NCBI GenBank assembly: GCA_030431255.1
Contig: JAUIJL010000005.1
Span: 403,313 to 467,312, forward strand
Source of the DNA: Thermoanaerobaculia bacterium
GTDB lineage: Bacteria > Acidobacteriota > Thermoanaerobaculia > Multivoradales > J023
DNA length: 64,000 bases
Reading direction: 5' to 3'
Shown: positions 18,729 through 27,510 of the stretch, one piece after another
Position numbering within the stretch: the stretch's first letter is position 1
How the letters are laid out: every line of letters starts with the position of its first letter
Notes under the pieces: model-generated
What the model saw: only the letters and a program-made list of their open reading frames with translations
What the model was told of the DNA's origin: nothing
Database searches by the model: none
Translations under genes and position numbers: made by a program

Positions 18729-18758
18729 AAAAAGGGCCACTCCGAAGAGTGGCCCTTT
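18729..18758 (-). terminator. Terminator with UUCG loop for the TonB receptor
   Basis: Read on the minus strand, AAAGGGCCACTC-TTCG-GAGTGGCCCTTTTT gives a 12-bp stem closed by a stable TTCG tetraloop and followed by T. It lies 50 bases past the receptor stop codon. Confidence 0.9.
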
Positions 18759-18807
18759 CCTTCTTCAGGATCCGACGAACGAATCCCGATCGATGGTAAC
18801 GACTAGA

Positions 18808-21390
18808 TCAGCCGCCCCATTGGTACTTCACGCGGGCGTAGTAGAACGCACCGTTGAAGCCGAAGGGGGAGAATTGGCTGTAGAGGTTACCGACGCCGGA
18901 ACGGGCACCGGGGTTCTCGTCCGGGGTCTCGTCGAAGATGTTCTGACCACCGATGACGAACGTGGTGTGGTCGTTCCAGGTGTAGGCGGCTTCGAGGTCG
19001 GCGAGATATTTGCCGTCGTAAACGTTACCGTCCTCAGAATCGAACCACTCGTCGTAGTAGCTGACCCGGAAGAGGAAACGCCAATCACCCACGGCGTGGT
19101 TGACGGCGGCGTTCCAGCGGATCTCCGGCAGGGCCTCTTGCAGCTCCCGGATGCGGGTCTGGTCGAGGGTGTCGGGGTTGAATTTGGTGACGTCGGTTTC
19201 CGTGTAGTTGAAGATGAAGCTGAACACGGTCCGGCCGTCCATAGCATACGGCGTGTAGGTCGACACCAGGTCGAGACCGGTGGTCTCGGTGTCGAAATCG
19301 TTGGTGAAGAAGCGGAAGTTCTGCAGATTCGCGGCGCTGGTAACACCTTCGGAAATCAGCTGATCCACCTCGTCTTGGGTCAAGGAGAAGAGCTGGGTGA
19401 CCGCCAAACGGTCGGACAGCTCGATGCGGAAAAGGTCCGCGGTGAAGTTGAACGGACCGCGATCGTAAACCATGCCCAAGGCGTAGTTGACGGAGGTCTC
19501 GGCTTCGAGCGGCTCGCCACCGCGCAATTGGGCGACGCGGGAGCTCGGCGGGATGGTGCCGTTGTTGACCAGATCCATGAGCACCAAGTCGAATTCGGTC
19601 GACACGTTGAACGCGTTCGACTGACCCGGGGTCGGAGCGCGGAAGCCGCTGCTGATGCTGGCGCGGAAAGCGAGGTCCTCATTGACCGCGTAACGACCCG
19701 CCAGCTTGCTGTTCATGGTGGTGCCGAAGTCTTCGAAGTCCTCGAAACGCACCGCGGCGCCGATGCTCCACTTCTCGTCTTTCGCCAATTCCAGATCACC
19801 GTAGAAGGCAAAGTTGCTGCGGCTCCAGGAGCCGGCCGCGATGTCACCAAATCCGGGGAAACCGTTGGACGCGGCGCTGAAGCCTTGGGTGGCCAGCGGA
19901 CCGATTTGATACGACTCGAGCTGGCCGATGCCGATCTCGAATTCCTCATCGCGCCACTCGATACCGGCCGCGATGTTGGCCATCTCGTTGACCGCGTAGG
20001 ACACGTCGAAGTTGAAATTGAGCTCGGTCTGCTTGTAGAGACCGGGGTCGAAGGAAGTCGGGGTGTTCGGACCCAAGGAGGCGTTCACCGTGTTGGTGAT
20101 GAAGAAATCCACCTCATTCTGGCCGTGGCTGACGCTCAAGTCCCAACCCATGCCGTTGGCGAAAGCGCCGCGGACACCGGCCACCACCGAGGTGTCGGTC
20201 AGGTCACCGCCGAATTGCGGCGTGAAACCACCCGGGAAGAGCTCTTGGAAAGAGAAGCAATTCGGGTTGGCGAAGACTTCGGCCAAGGCCGCCGGATCGG
20301 GCACGTTGTTGACGATGTTGACCGTCGGGCAGCCGGCGGATCCGTCGAGGATGCCGTCTTGGGCGTCGAGCAAGTCGCCGATCAACAGGGTCTGACCACC
20401 GTCGCCGGAGAAGACGGCGCTACGGGTGTTCGGATTACGGAAGTAGAAACCGCCGGTCACCGTTTTCGATTGGTAGTTGGTGTGGGCGTAGAATTGTTTG
20501 CCGCTCTCGCTCAAGTGGCCGAAGTTGCCCCAGAATTTGAGGTCGTCCTCGACCTCGGGGGAGCCCCAGACTTGCGCCGGGTTGGCGACGAAGTTGTTGC
20601 CGGCGGCGATCAGACCGGCCGCGTCGTCGCGCTGCACGCTGCGGTTGGTGGGGTCGGAGGAGCCGAACTCGACACTCAGGTTGGCGAAACCGTTCTCGCC
20701 GAGGGGCAGACCCACGTTGCCGGCGAAGGTCAGGGTGTCGCCGTCACCTTCGGAGTAGCCACCGGTGCGGACCTCGACGCTGCCACCCTCGCGGGCGTCT
20801 TTGAGCATGAAGTTCATCACGCCGGCGATGGCGTCGGAGCCGTATTGGGCGGAGGCGCCGTCACGCAGGACCTCGACTTGGCGCAGGGCGATCGACGGAA
20901 TCGCCGAGATGTCGGGACCTTGGGCACCGTCGGCCACACCGTTGCCGAGCCAGTAGATGACCGCCGCGCGGTGGCGACGCTTGCCGTTGATCAACACCAG
21001 GGTGTGGTCGGGCGCCAAGTTGCGAAGGTTGGCGGGACGCACCACCGTGGCCGCGTCACTGATCGGCTGGGTGTTGACGTTGTAGGAGGGAACCAGGGTG
21101 CGCAATTGGTTGCTCAGGTCGGTATCACCCTGATTGGCGAAATCGTCCGAGGAGATCACATCGATCGGCACCATGGACTCGACGGCCGAGCGAGGCTGGG
21201 CGCGGCTACCGGTGACGACGATTTCTTCGGAGAAGGTCTCCTCGGTGGCCTCTTTCTCGCCGTCCTGCTCGTCGGCGGCTTCTTGCTCCGCGCCGTCGTC
21301 TTGGGCGTAGATCTCTTGGGGTAGGCCGAAGAATAGCGGGACGATCAAGCCCGCCATCAACAATGCATCTCTAAGACTGCTCCAACTCAT
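18808..21390 (-). CDS. TonB-dependent outer-membrane receptor
   Basis: An 860-aa outer-membrane channel for TonB-driven uptake. A signal peptide covers residues 1-29 (ending YAQ) and an acidic linker follows. The plug domain starts near FSEEIVVTGSRAQPRSAVESMVPIDVIS and includes NLRNLAPDHTLVLINGKRRH and RQVEVLRDGASAQYGSDAIAGVMNFML. The beta barrel contains the usual GFRAPTPGQSNAFN and NIFDETPDENPG motifs and ends FYYARVKYQWGG. GAGGAG lies upstream of ATG. It is monocistronic with a strong terminator. The substrate is unknown; the plug wording resembles receptors for carbohydrates or other large organic ligands rather than known siderophores. Confidence 0.92.
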   Translation of the reverse strand: MSWSSLRDALLMAGLIVPLFFGLPQEIYAQDDGAEQEAADEQDGEKEATEETFSEEIVVTGSRAQPRSAVESMVPIDVISSDDFANQGDTDLSNQLRTLVPSYNVNTQPISDAATVVRPANLRNLAPDHTLVLINGKRRHRAAVIYWLGNGVADGAQGPDISAIPSIALRQVEVLRDGASAQYGSDAIAGVMNFMLKDAREGGSVEVRTGGYSEGDGDTLTFAGNVGLPLGENGFANLSVEFGSSDPTNRSVQRDDAAGLIAAGNNFVANPAQVWGSPEVEDDLKFWGNFGHLSESGKQFYAHTNYQSKTVTGGFYFRNPNTRSAVFSGDGGQTLLIGDLLDAQDGILDGSAGCPTVNIVNNVPDPAALAEVFANPNCFSFQELFPGGFTPQFGGDLTDTSVVAGVRGAFANGMGWDLSVSHGQNEVDFFITNTVNASLGPNTPTSFDPGLYKQTELNFNFDVSYAVNEMANIAAGIEWRDEEFEIGIGQLESYQIGPLATQGFSAASNGFPGFGDIAAGSWSRSNFAFYGDLELAKDEKWSIGAAVRFEDFEDFGTTMNSKLAGRYAVNEDLAFRASISSGFRAPTPGQSNAFNVSTEFDLVLMDLVNNGTIPPSSRVAQLRGGEPLEAETSVNYALGMVYDRGPFNFTADLFRIELSDRLAVTQLFSLTQDEVDQLISEGVTSAANLQNFRFFTNDFDTETTGLDLVSTYTPYAMDGRTVFSFIFNYTETDVTKFNPDTLDQTRIRELQEALPEIRWNAAVNHAVGDWRFLFRVSYYDEWFDSEDGNVYDGKYLADLEAAYTWNDHTTFVIGGQNIFDETPDENPGARSGVGNLYSQFSPFGFNGAFYYARVKYQWGG

Positions 21391-21720
21391 CTCGATCTCC
21401 TCGAAGTTCTACGCCTAGCCCTCTTCTAAAGCTCGGCGCCACGCTCGGCAGGCCCCCCGAGACGATCCCGGGAGATCCGGCCTTGGGCGAGTCACTCGGT
21501 AGGCAATTTTTACCCGCGATGAGCTCGCACTTTTTCCTTGACGTGTAAAGGTCAAGATACCAAGCGCCAGAAGCAACGTCAATGCAACCAGCGGTAACAA
21601 CCACCCTCCCTCGGGAGCTCCTCCGGGCCGCCCGGTCGCGCCGAGGTCTCTGCCTGAAAACACTGGTTATAAAGGACTTCGACGGCCTACAAAGTCGACC
21701 CGAGCGGGGTCAAGCCTTGG
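21391..21720. other. Intergenic region upstream of the TonB receptor
   Basis: 330 bases between two minus-strand genes with no convincing gene. It contains an inverted repeat CTTGAC-N8-GTCAAG at 21537-21556, which could bind a regulator of the receptor. No clear -35/-10 pair was found. Confidence 0.4.
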
Positions 21721-23064
21721 TCAGGGCAACGTGGCCGACCACGACGTCGCGTCGCCCGACTCGAATCCGTCGGCGAAGACCACGCCCACCCCTTCGTAGC
21801 AGCCGGCATCGTGGGCAGCGCCGATCGGCCGCGCCCGACCCTCGAGGTCGTCCGGCACGTCCACCAAGACCTCGCCGACGTCCACGGCCGGGCCTTGCGC
21901 CAGGTGAAAATCTCCTGAGGCGCTGTCCACGAAGAGGGTATCGATGGTGGTCACCGCCACCGATTGCAAGTCCTGACCGGTGGCAGTCCGCCACTCGCTG
22001 AGGGTGAGCACCGAGTCGCCGTCGTCCAGGGTGAAACGATCCTCCGTCACGTTGTTGTTCGACACCAATCCGCTGACACAGGCCGAGCAAATCGACATCG
22101 CGCCCCGGAATCCATGGCGGCTGAAGAAGATGTTGTTCTTGACCACATTGCCGGTGGAGCCGTCTTGCACGTTCAAACCCCAACGGCCGTCATCGGCCAC
22201 CAACACCGTATTGTTGAGCACCCGATTGCCGTTCGACGGCGCGCCGCCATCGATTTGGTAGAGGGAGATGCCGCTGGCGTGGGTGTCGTAGATCAGGTTG
22301 TTGCGGAACAGCGAATTCTGGACACCGTCGCCGTTGATGCCCGAGCCGCCCCCATTTCCATTGCCGAAGATCACGTTGTCTTCCACCACGGCCTCACTGA
22401 TCACGCCGTCGCCGCCCTGGGAAATATCACCGTTCATGTGGATTCCATTGGCGTTGTTGTCGAAGATCAAATTGCCTCGGATCACCGGCCGATCGCCGCT
22501 GTTGCTGACGTAAATACCGTGCTCCACCAAGCTATTCGAGGTGGAATTCCCTTCGATCAGAAGGTCGTCGCAGAAACCGGTGAAGATGCCCCAACGGTCG
22601 TTGGCGTCGAGCACGTTGTCGCGAATCACGACGTGCTCGCAGAGGACCGCCCGAATGCCCGCCCGTCCCCGGCCGTCGATTCGGAAACCTTGGACCACGA
22701 CATGGTCCGCGCCTTCGATATTGATGCCGTCCGGGGTCGAAGCGTTGTCGGCCACCACCCGCGCGATCTCACCGTCGGCCGCCCGAAAGGTGATCGGCAG
22801 GGCCATGGTGCCGGAGGTGGTGATCTGCATGCCCACGTAGTCGCCGGCCCGCACGATCACCGTATCCCCGGCGGCCACGGAATCGGCGGCGTGCTGCAGG
22901 GTCGCCCACGGCGCACCCTCGGATCCCGCCTGGCCGTCAGAACCGAGCGGAGGAGGAGCTACATAATAAGTGTCGGCCTTCGATGCCTGGGCCAAGAATG
23001 ACAAAAAAGAAAGGGCTGTGAAACCGAAAGCGCAGGCGAGGGGTTTGAGGGGGGCTGAGCGCAT
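21721..23064 (-). CDS. Secreted right-handed beta-helix protein with ADGFESGD tail
   Basis: A 447-aa exported protein. The signal peptide is about residues 1-30 (ending QASKA). The start is supported by GGAG upstream of ATG. Next comes a DUF1565-like opening (YYVAPPPLGSDGQAGSEGAPWATLQHA) and then many beta-helix coils with NN/DN ladders (VIRDNVLDAND, VIRGNLIFDNNANGIHMNG, NVVKNNIFF). The fold is shared with polysaccharide lyases and other carbohydrate-active proteins, but no lyase active site can be assigned. The last residues, FADGFESGDATSWSATLP, closely resemble the end of the unrelated protein at 58407-59888. Confidence 0.85.
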   Translation of the reverse strand: MRSAPLKPLACAFGFTALSFLSFLAQASKADTYYVAPPPLGSDGQAGSEGAPWATLQHAADSVAAGDTVIVRAGDYVGMQITTSGTMALPITFRAADGEIARVVADNASTPDGINIEGADHVVVQGFRIDGRGRAGIRAVLCEHVVIRDNVLDANDRWGIFTGFCDDLLIEGNSTSNSLVEHGIYVSNSGDRPVIRGNLIFDNNANGIHMNGDISQGGDGVISEAVVEDNVIFGNGNGGGSGINGDGVQNSLFRNNLIYDTHASGISLYQIDGGAPSNGNRVLNNTVLVADDGRWGLNVQDGSTGNVVKNNIFFSRHGFRGAMSICSACVSGLVSNNNVTEDRFTLDDGDSVLTLSEWRTATGQDLQSVAVTTIDTLFVDSASGDFHLAQGPAVDVGEVLVDVPDDLEGRARPIGAAHDAGCYEGVGVVFADGFESGDATSWSATLP

Positions 23065-23192
23065 GGAACGTCTCCGGTTGGTGGGGTGAGAAGCTCATTT
23101 TCGACCACAGTGGCAATGCCTACAATGCCATATTTCAATACGTGAAACACCGCAGCACGAAACATCACAGCCCTCCGCCGGCATTGCCTTTA

Positions 23193-23208
23193 TGGACCGA
23201 GCGATCTA
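23193..23208. promoter_or_regulatory. TetR operator-like box 1
   Basis: TGGACCGAGCGATCTA lies about 50 bases before the tetR start. It differs by one base from the box at 24136 and resembles the TAGACC-GATC-GGTCTA type of NemR-like TetR operator. Confidence 0.65.
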
Positions 23209-23256
23209 CAATTCAACCGAGGCGCCCCCCGCCTCTTCTCCCAAGGAGCCGAGCCC

Positions 23257-23898
23257 ATGACGCGCGGACGTCCAAAAGCTTTCGACCGAGACGAAGCCCT
23301 GGCTTCGGCACTAGAGCTGTTCTGGCAACGCGGTTATTCCGCGACCGGAATCGGTGATCTGACCCAACACATGGGCATCGGCCGACAGAGTCTCTACAAC
23401 ACCTTTGGTGACAAGCACACCCTTTACCTGGAAGCGCTCCGTTCCTACACCGACGGTCGACTGAGCCATGCCCGCGAGGTCCTCGAAGCGGAAGGCTCTC
23501 CCCTCGGCAACCTACAGACCTTCTTCGGCATGTGGCGCGAGGAAAGCCTGACCAGCAGCTGCGGCTGCATGATGGTCAATTGCTCGACCGAAATCGGCGA
23601 CGTCGACGATGCCGCGGCCCGGATCATCGAAAGCAGCCAGAATCGCTTGGAGACCCTATTCCGCGACCTGCTCGAGCGGGCACGGGTCGCCGGCGAGCTA
23701 CCCGAGTCCGTCCAGCCCCGAGCTTTCGCCCGGTTGATCCTCAGCACTGCCAACGGCTTGGCCGCCCGCAGTCGCCTGGGGCTGACCGAAGACATCATCG
23801 ACGACGTCTTGGGCACCCTGCTGACGGTGCTCTCCGGCGGACGGGTCACCCGCTTGGTCGCCGCCGGCGCGGTGGCCGAGACCCCAGGCGACAGCTGA
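23257..23898 (+). CDS. TetR-family transcriptional regulator
   Basis: A 213-aa repressor. The N-terminal helix-turn-helix is typical: RGRPKAFDRDEALASALELFWQRGYSATGIGDLTQHMGIGRQSLYNTFGDKHTLY. The effector domain contains SCGCMMVN, a Cys-containing motif of the NemR/ComR-like subgroup, which often senses electrophiles or metals through cysteine. AAGGAG precedes the ATG. It lies upstream of, and on the same strand as, the MMPL exporter cassette. Matching operator-like boxes sit before and after it, so it probably represses itself and the cassette. Confidence 0.9.
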   Translation: MTRGRPKAFDRDEALASALELFWQRGYSATGIGDLTQHMGIGRQSLYNTFGDKHTLYLEALRSYTDGRLSHAREVLEAEGSPLGNLQTFFGMWREESLTSSCGCMMVNCSTEIGDVDDAAARIIESSQNRLETLFRDLLERARVAGELPESVQPRAFARLILSTANGLAARSRLGLTEDIIDDVLGTLLTVLSGGRVTRLVAAGAVAETPGDS

Positions 23899-23945
23899 TC
23901 GAGTCCGGCTGCCGGCTCTAGATCGTGGTGCTTTTTCAACTTTTT

Positions 23946-23961
23946 TGTATCGATCAGTCCA
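23946..23961. promoter_or_regulatory. TetR operator-like box 2 (inverted)
   Basis: TGTATCGATCAGTCCA is the inverted form of the same box, matching its consensus at 14 of 16 bases. It lies in the tetR-MMPL gap. Confidence 0.55.
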
Positions 23962-24135
23962 TAAATTGAAACCCCAGAAAACCGACTGCGTAGAGGGTAC
24001 GAGAACATGAGCCGGCGAGACTTGAGGCAGCTAGACAACCCCTAGAACCTTCAAACCCTAGAAAACTTCTCTCGCGGAGAATTCGCTCAGCTTGATCTGA
24101 TCTGAACCAGATCCAAGGTAAATTCATCTCATTTT

Positions 24136-24151
24136 TGGACCGATCGATCTA
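24136..24151. promoter_or_regulatory. TetR operator-like box 3
   Basis: TGGACCGATCGATCTA lies 14 bases before the MMPL start codon, where a bound repressor would block expression. Confidence 0.65.
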
Positions 24152-24165
24152 GAAAGAAGCACCCA

Positions 24166-26511
24166 ATGTCCGCAGAACCCAAAGCCCCCTTCGCGACCTA
24201 CACCGAAACGCTTCTGCGTTTTCGAGGTTGGGTCATCGTCATCACCTTGGCCGTGGTCCTCGGATTGGCCATGGGCGCCCAAAACCTGGGATTCAACGAC
24301 GACTACCGCACCTTCTTCGGGCCGGACAACCCGCAGCTCCAGGCCTTCGAAGAAGTCCAGAACGTCTACACGAAAAACGACAACATCCTCTTTGTGGTCA
24401 CCCCGAGCCAGGGCGACGTCTTCGCGCCGGAGGCCCTTTCCGCCATTGAGCGGCTGACCCACGAGGCTTGGCAGCTGCCCTTTGCGCGACGCGTGGATTC
24501 GGTGACCAACTTTCAGCACACCCGCGCCGAGGGAGACGATCTGATCGTCGAGGATTTGGTTGAGGGCGCCCTGGATCTGAGCCCGGAAGAGCTGGCGGAG
24601 AAGCGCGACATCGCCCTCGCCGAGCCGCTGATTCGAAGTCGGGTCCTGAGTGAGACCGCGGACGTGGCGGGCGTCAACGTCACCCTTCAGCTACCCGGTG
24701 AATCGGCGGAGGAAACCGCGCAGTCCGTGGCCCAGGCCCGCGAGCTGGCAAAGGCTCTCGAAGCCGACCATCCCGGCCTGGAGATTCGCCTCACCGGTTT
24801 TGCCCTGCTCAACAACGCCTTCAAGGAGTCGTCCCTGCACGACATGGCCACATTGGTGCCGGCCATGTACGGCATCATCCTGATTTTCCTGGTGATCCTC
24901 TTCCGCTCGGCAGCCGCCACCTTCGCCACGCTGGCGGTCGTCGGCCTGTCGACTCTGGCGGCCATGGGCGCGGCCGGTTGGTCGGGCCTGATGCTGACGC
25001 CGCCTTCGTCCATCGCACCGACTCTGATCTTGACCTTGGCGGTCGCCGATTGTGTGCACCTGCTGAAGGGCTTTCTGGCTCGCCTAGCGGCCGGAGACGA
25101 CCGCGAAACCGCCTGGGTCGAATCCCTGCGCAGCAATCTTTGGCCCGTCTTTCTCACCAGCGCGTCGACGGCCATCGGTTTCTTGTCGATGAACTTCAGC
25201 GACTCCCCACCCTTCCACGACCTCGGCAACCTGACGGCATTCGGTGTGATGGCGGCGTTCCTCTTCTCCGTCACCTTCCTGCCGGCATTGACCACCTTCT
25301 TGCCCTTCCGAGCTCGCCCCGCGCGCGCCCAATCGGAGGGCTGGGATCTGCTCGCACGCTGGGTGATCGCACGTCGGCTGCCGATTCTCGTGGGCACGGG
25401 TTTGCTCGCCGTGGTGCTCGCTTCCGCGGTGCCGCGCAACGAGCTCAACGACGAGTTCATCGAGTACTTTGCGCCTTCGATCGCTTTTCGGGCCGACACG
25501 GACTACGCGGTCGAGCGTTTGACCGGAATCTACCAGCTGGATTTCTCCCTCGGCGCCGGGGAAGGCGGGGGCATTGCCGAGCCCACCTACCTGGAAGCCT
25601 TGGATCGATTCGCCGAGTGGTGGCGTGCCCAGCCCGGAGTGATCCATGTGCGCACCCTGGCGGACACCATGCGGCGAGTCAACCGCAGCATGCACGGCGA
25701 CGCTCCGGAGTGGTACCGGCTTCCGGAGAGCCGAGAGCTGGCGGCCCAATATCTCCTGCTCTACGAGCTGTCCCTGCCCTACGGTCTGGACCTCAACGAT
25801 GAGATCGATGTGGACAAAGCGGCCACCCGATTCACCGTGACCCTCGAAGGCTTGTCCGCGAAGGACTTGATCGCCACCGCCGAGCGAGGAGAAGCCTGGT
25901 TGCGCCAGAACGCACCGGAGTCCATGTTCGCCCATGGAGTCGGACCCGCGCTCATGTTCTCCCACTTGGCCCAACGCAACGGCGAGCGCATGTTGACCGG
26001 CACCTTCTCCGCTCTGCTGCTGATCTCCGCCTTGTTGGTGGTGGCCCTGCGCAGCTGGCGCTACGGCCTCTTGAGCTTGATTCCGAATCTCGTGCCGGCC
26101 GGCATGGCATTCGGCATCTGGGCGCTGACCGTCGGTCAAGTGAATCTGGCCCTTTCCATGGTGGTGGCCATGACCCTCGGCATCGTGGTCGACGACACCG
26201 TGCATTTCCTCGCCAAATACCAACGGGGACGCAAGGAGCTGGGATTCGACGCCGAAGGAGCGGTGCGTTTCGCCTTCCGCTCCGTGGGCAGCGCCCTGTG
26301 GACCACCTCATGGGTTCTGGTGGCGGGATTCCTACTGCTTTCCTTCTCATCCTTCGAGATGAACGCGGGCATGGGTCGGCTCACCGCGATCACCATCGCT
26401 CTAGCGCTCTTCGTCGACTTCTTCCTATTGCCAACCCTTCTGGTCACCGTCGATGGCCGACATCGACCGAAGACCGAGGCCCTCGAACCTACTCCGAGCC
26501 CGATCTCATGA
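24166..26511 (+). CDS. MMPL/RND-superfamily exporter
   Basis: A 781-aa inner-membrane transporter. It has the doubled layout of the family: a first transmembrane helix near 20-40, a periplasmic loop, a block of five helices (about 225-385), then the same again from about 400. The charged transmembrane signatures are LTLAVADCVHLLKGF in the first half and LGIVVDDTVHFLAKYQRG in the second, as in HpnN-like MMPL proteins that move lipids or hydrophobic compounds. It heads a three-gene set with a LolA-like protein and an outer-membrane protein. Lipid or hydrophobic-compound export to the outer membrane is therefore likely, under TetR control. Confidence 0.9.
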   Translation: MSAEPKAPFATYTETLLRFRGWVIVITLAVVLGLAMGAQNLGFNDDYRTFFGPDNPQLQAFEEVQNVYTKNDNILFVVTPSQGDVFAPEALSAIERLTHEAWQLPFARRVDSVTNFQHTRAEGDDLIVEDLVEGALDLSPEELAEKRDIALAEPLIRSRVLSETADVAGVNVTLQLPGESAEETAQSVAQARELAKALEADHPGLEIRLTGFALLNNAFKESSLHDMATLVPAMYGIILIFLVILFRSAAATFATLAVVGLSTLAAMGAAGWSGLMLTPPSSIAPTLILTLAVADCVHLLKGFLARLAAGDDRETAWVESLRSNLWPVFLTSASTAIGFLSMNFSDSPPFHDLGNLTAFGVMAAFLFSVTFLPALTTFLPFRARPARAQSEGWDLLARWVIARRLPILVGTGLLAVVLASAVPRNELNDEFIEYFAPSIAFRADTDYAVERLTGIYQLDFSLGAGEGGGIAEPTYLEALDRFAEWWRAQPGVIHVRTLADTMRRVNRSMHGDAPEWYRLPESRELAAQYLLLYELSLPYGLDLNDEIDVDKAATRFTVTLEGLSAKDLIATAERGEAWLRQNAPESMFAHGVGPALMFSHLAQRNGERMLTGTFSALLLISALLVVALRSWRYGLLSLIPNLVPAGMAFGIWALTVGQVNLALSMVVAMTLGIVVDDTVHFLAKYQRGRKELGFDAEGAVRFAFRSVGSALWTTSWVLVAGFLLLSFSSFEMNAGMGRLTAITIALALFVDFFLLPTLLVTVDGRHRPKTEALEPTPSPIS

Positions 26512-26627
26512 CTCCGTCTTCAGGCCGATCTTCAAACCGATCCAACACGTCCACTCGTTCACTTTCGTCGTTGCCAATCATCCAGACCCTGATCCCGAAA
26601 TACCTACTGACCGTGAGGAAACAAAGC

Positions 26628-27500
26628 ATGTCCGTTCATTCCTACTCAGCATCTGTCCAGAAACGCTTCTCGGTGAGTCGCCGCGGCACCCTGGCCGCTA
26701 TCGCCTTGACGGCGTTGACCTCGTTGTCGGCAGCCACCACTGCGGACGCCCGTTCCGGCATGTCGGCTTCGGCTTCCGATCCCGCGGCGGAGAAGGGATT
26801 GGCGATCGCCCTCGAAGCGGATCGCCGCGACGCGGGTTTCTCCGACTACCAAGCCAAGCTCAAAATGATTCTGCGCAACGCCCACGGGGATCAATCCATG
26901 CGCGAGCTGCGTTCCCGGTTCTTAGAGCAAGAAAACGACGGCGATAAATCCCTGGTGATCTTCGACCACCCCCGCGACGTCAACGGCACGGCCTTTCTGA
27001 CCTTCAGCCACGTGGACGGCGACGACGATCAATGGCTCTATTTGCCGGCATTGAAGCGGGTCAAGCGAATCTCTTCTTCCAATAAGAGCGGACCGTTCAT
27101 GGGCAGTGAATTCGCCTACGAAGACATCTCCTCCCAAGAGGTCGAAGAGTTCACCTACCGCTTCTTGCGGGAAGACGTTTTGGCGGGCGAACCGACCTTC
27201 GTCGTCGAACGGGTGCCGACCCACCGCAAATCCGGCTATACCCGCCAGGAGGTGTGGATCGACCAGGCGGAATATCGGACCTTCAAAATCGTCTACTACG
27301 ACCGCAAGGGAGACCTGCTCAAAACCCTGGTGCAAAGCGATTTCGAGCAATTCCTCGGCCAATATTGGCGGCCCAAAACCATGAGGATGCTCAATCACCA
27401 AACCGGCAAATCCACGGATCTGCTGTGGTCGGAATTTTCCTTCCGCAACGGCTATGAGCAAGCGGATTTCGACCGCGCCGTGTTGGCCAGCGCACGCTGA
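26628..27500 (+). CDS. Outer-membrane lipoprotein-sorting (LolA-like) protein
   Basis: About 290 aa from the ATG at 26628, which has GAGG upstream; longer in-frame starts lack this and would overlap the exporter gene. A signal peptide ends near TADA (residues 14-41). The body matches the LolA-like periplasmic family often paired with MMPL exporters: RSRFLEQENDGDKSLVIFDHPRDVNGTAFLTF, DDDQWLYLPALKRVKRISSSNKSGPFMGSEFAYEDIS, and VWIDQAEYRTFKIVYYDRKGDLLKTL. It probably carries the hydrophobic cargo across the periplasm. Confidence 0.9.
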   Translation: MSVHSYSASVQKRFSVSRRGTLAAIALTALTSLSAATTADARSGMSASASDPAAEKGLAIALEADRRDAGFSDYQAKLKMILRNAHGDQSMRELRSRFLEQENDGDKSLVIFDHPRDVNGTAFLTFSHVDGDDDQWLYLPALKRVKRISSSNKSGPFMGSEFAYEDISSQEVEEFTYRFLREDVLAGEPTFVVERVPTHRKSGYTRQEVWIDQAEYRTFKIVYYDRKGDLLKTLVQSDFEQFLGQYWRPKTMRMLNHQTGKSTDLLWSEFSFRNGYEQADFDRAVLASAR

Positions 27501-27510
27501 GCACCTCGAA

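Noticed and set aside
18649-21324. 891-aa plus-strand open frame opposite the TonB receptor
   Set aside because: It is antisense to a clear TonB-dependent receptor; its Val/Gly/Glu-rich text is the mirror of that coding sequence.
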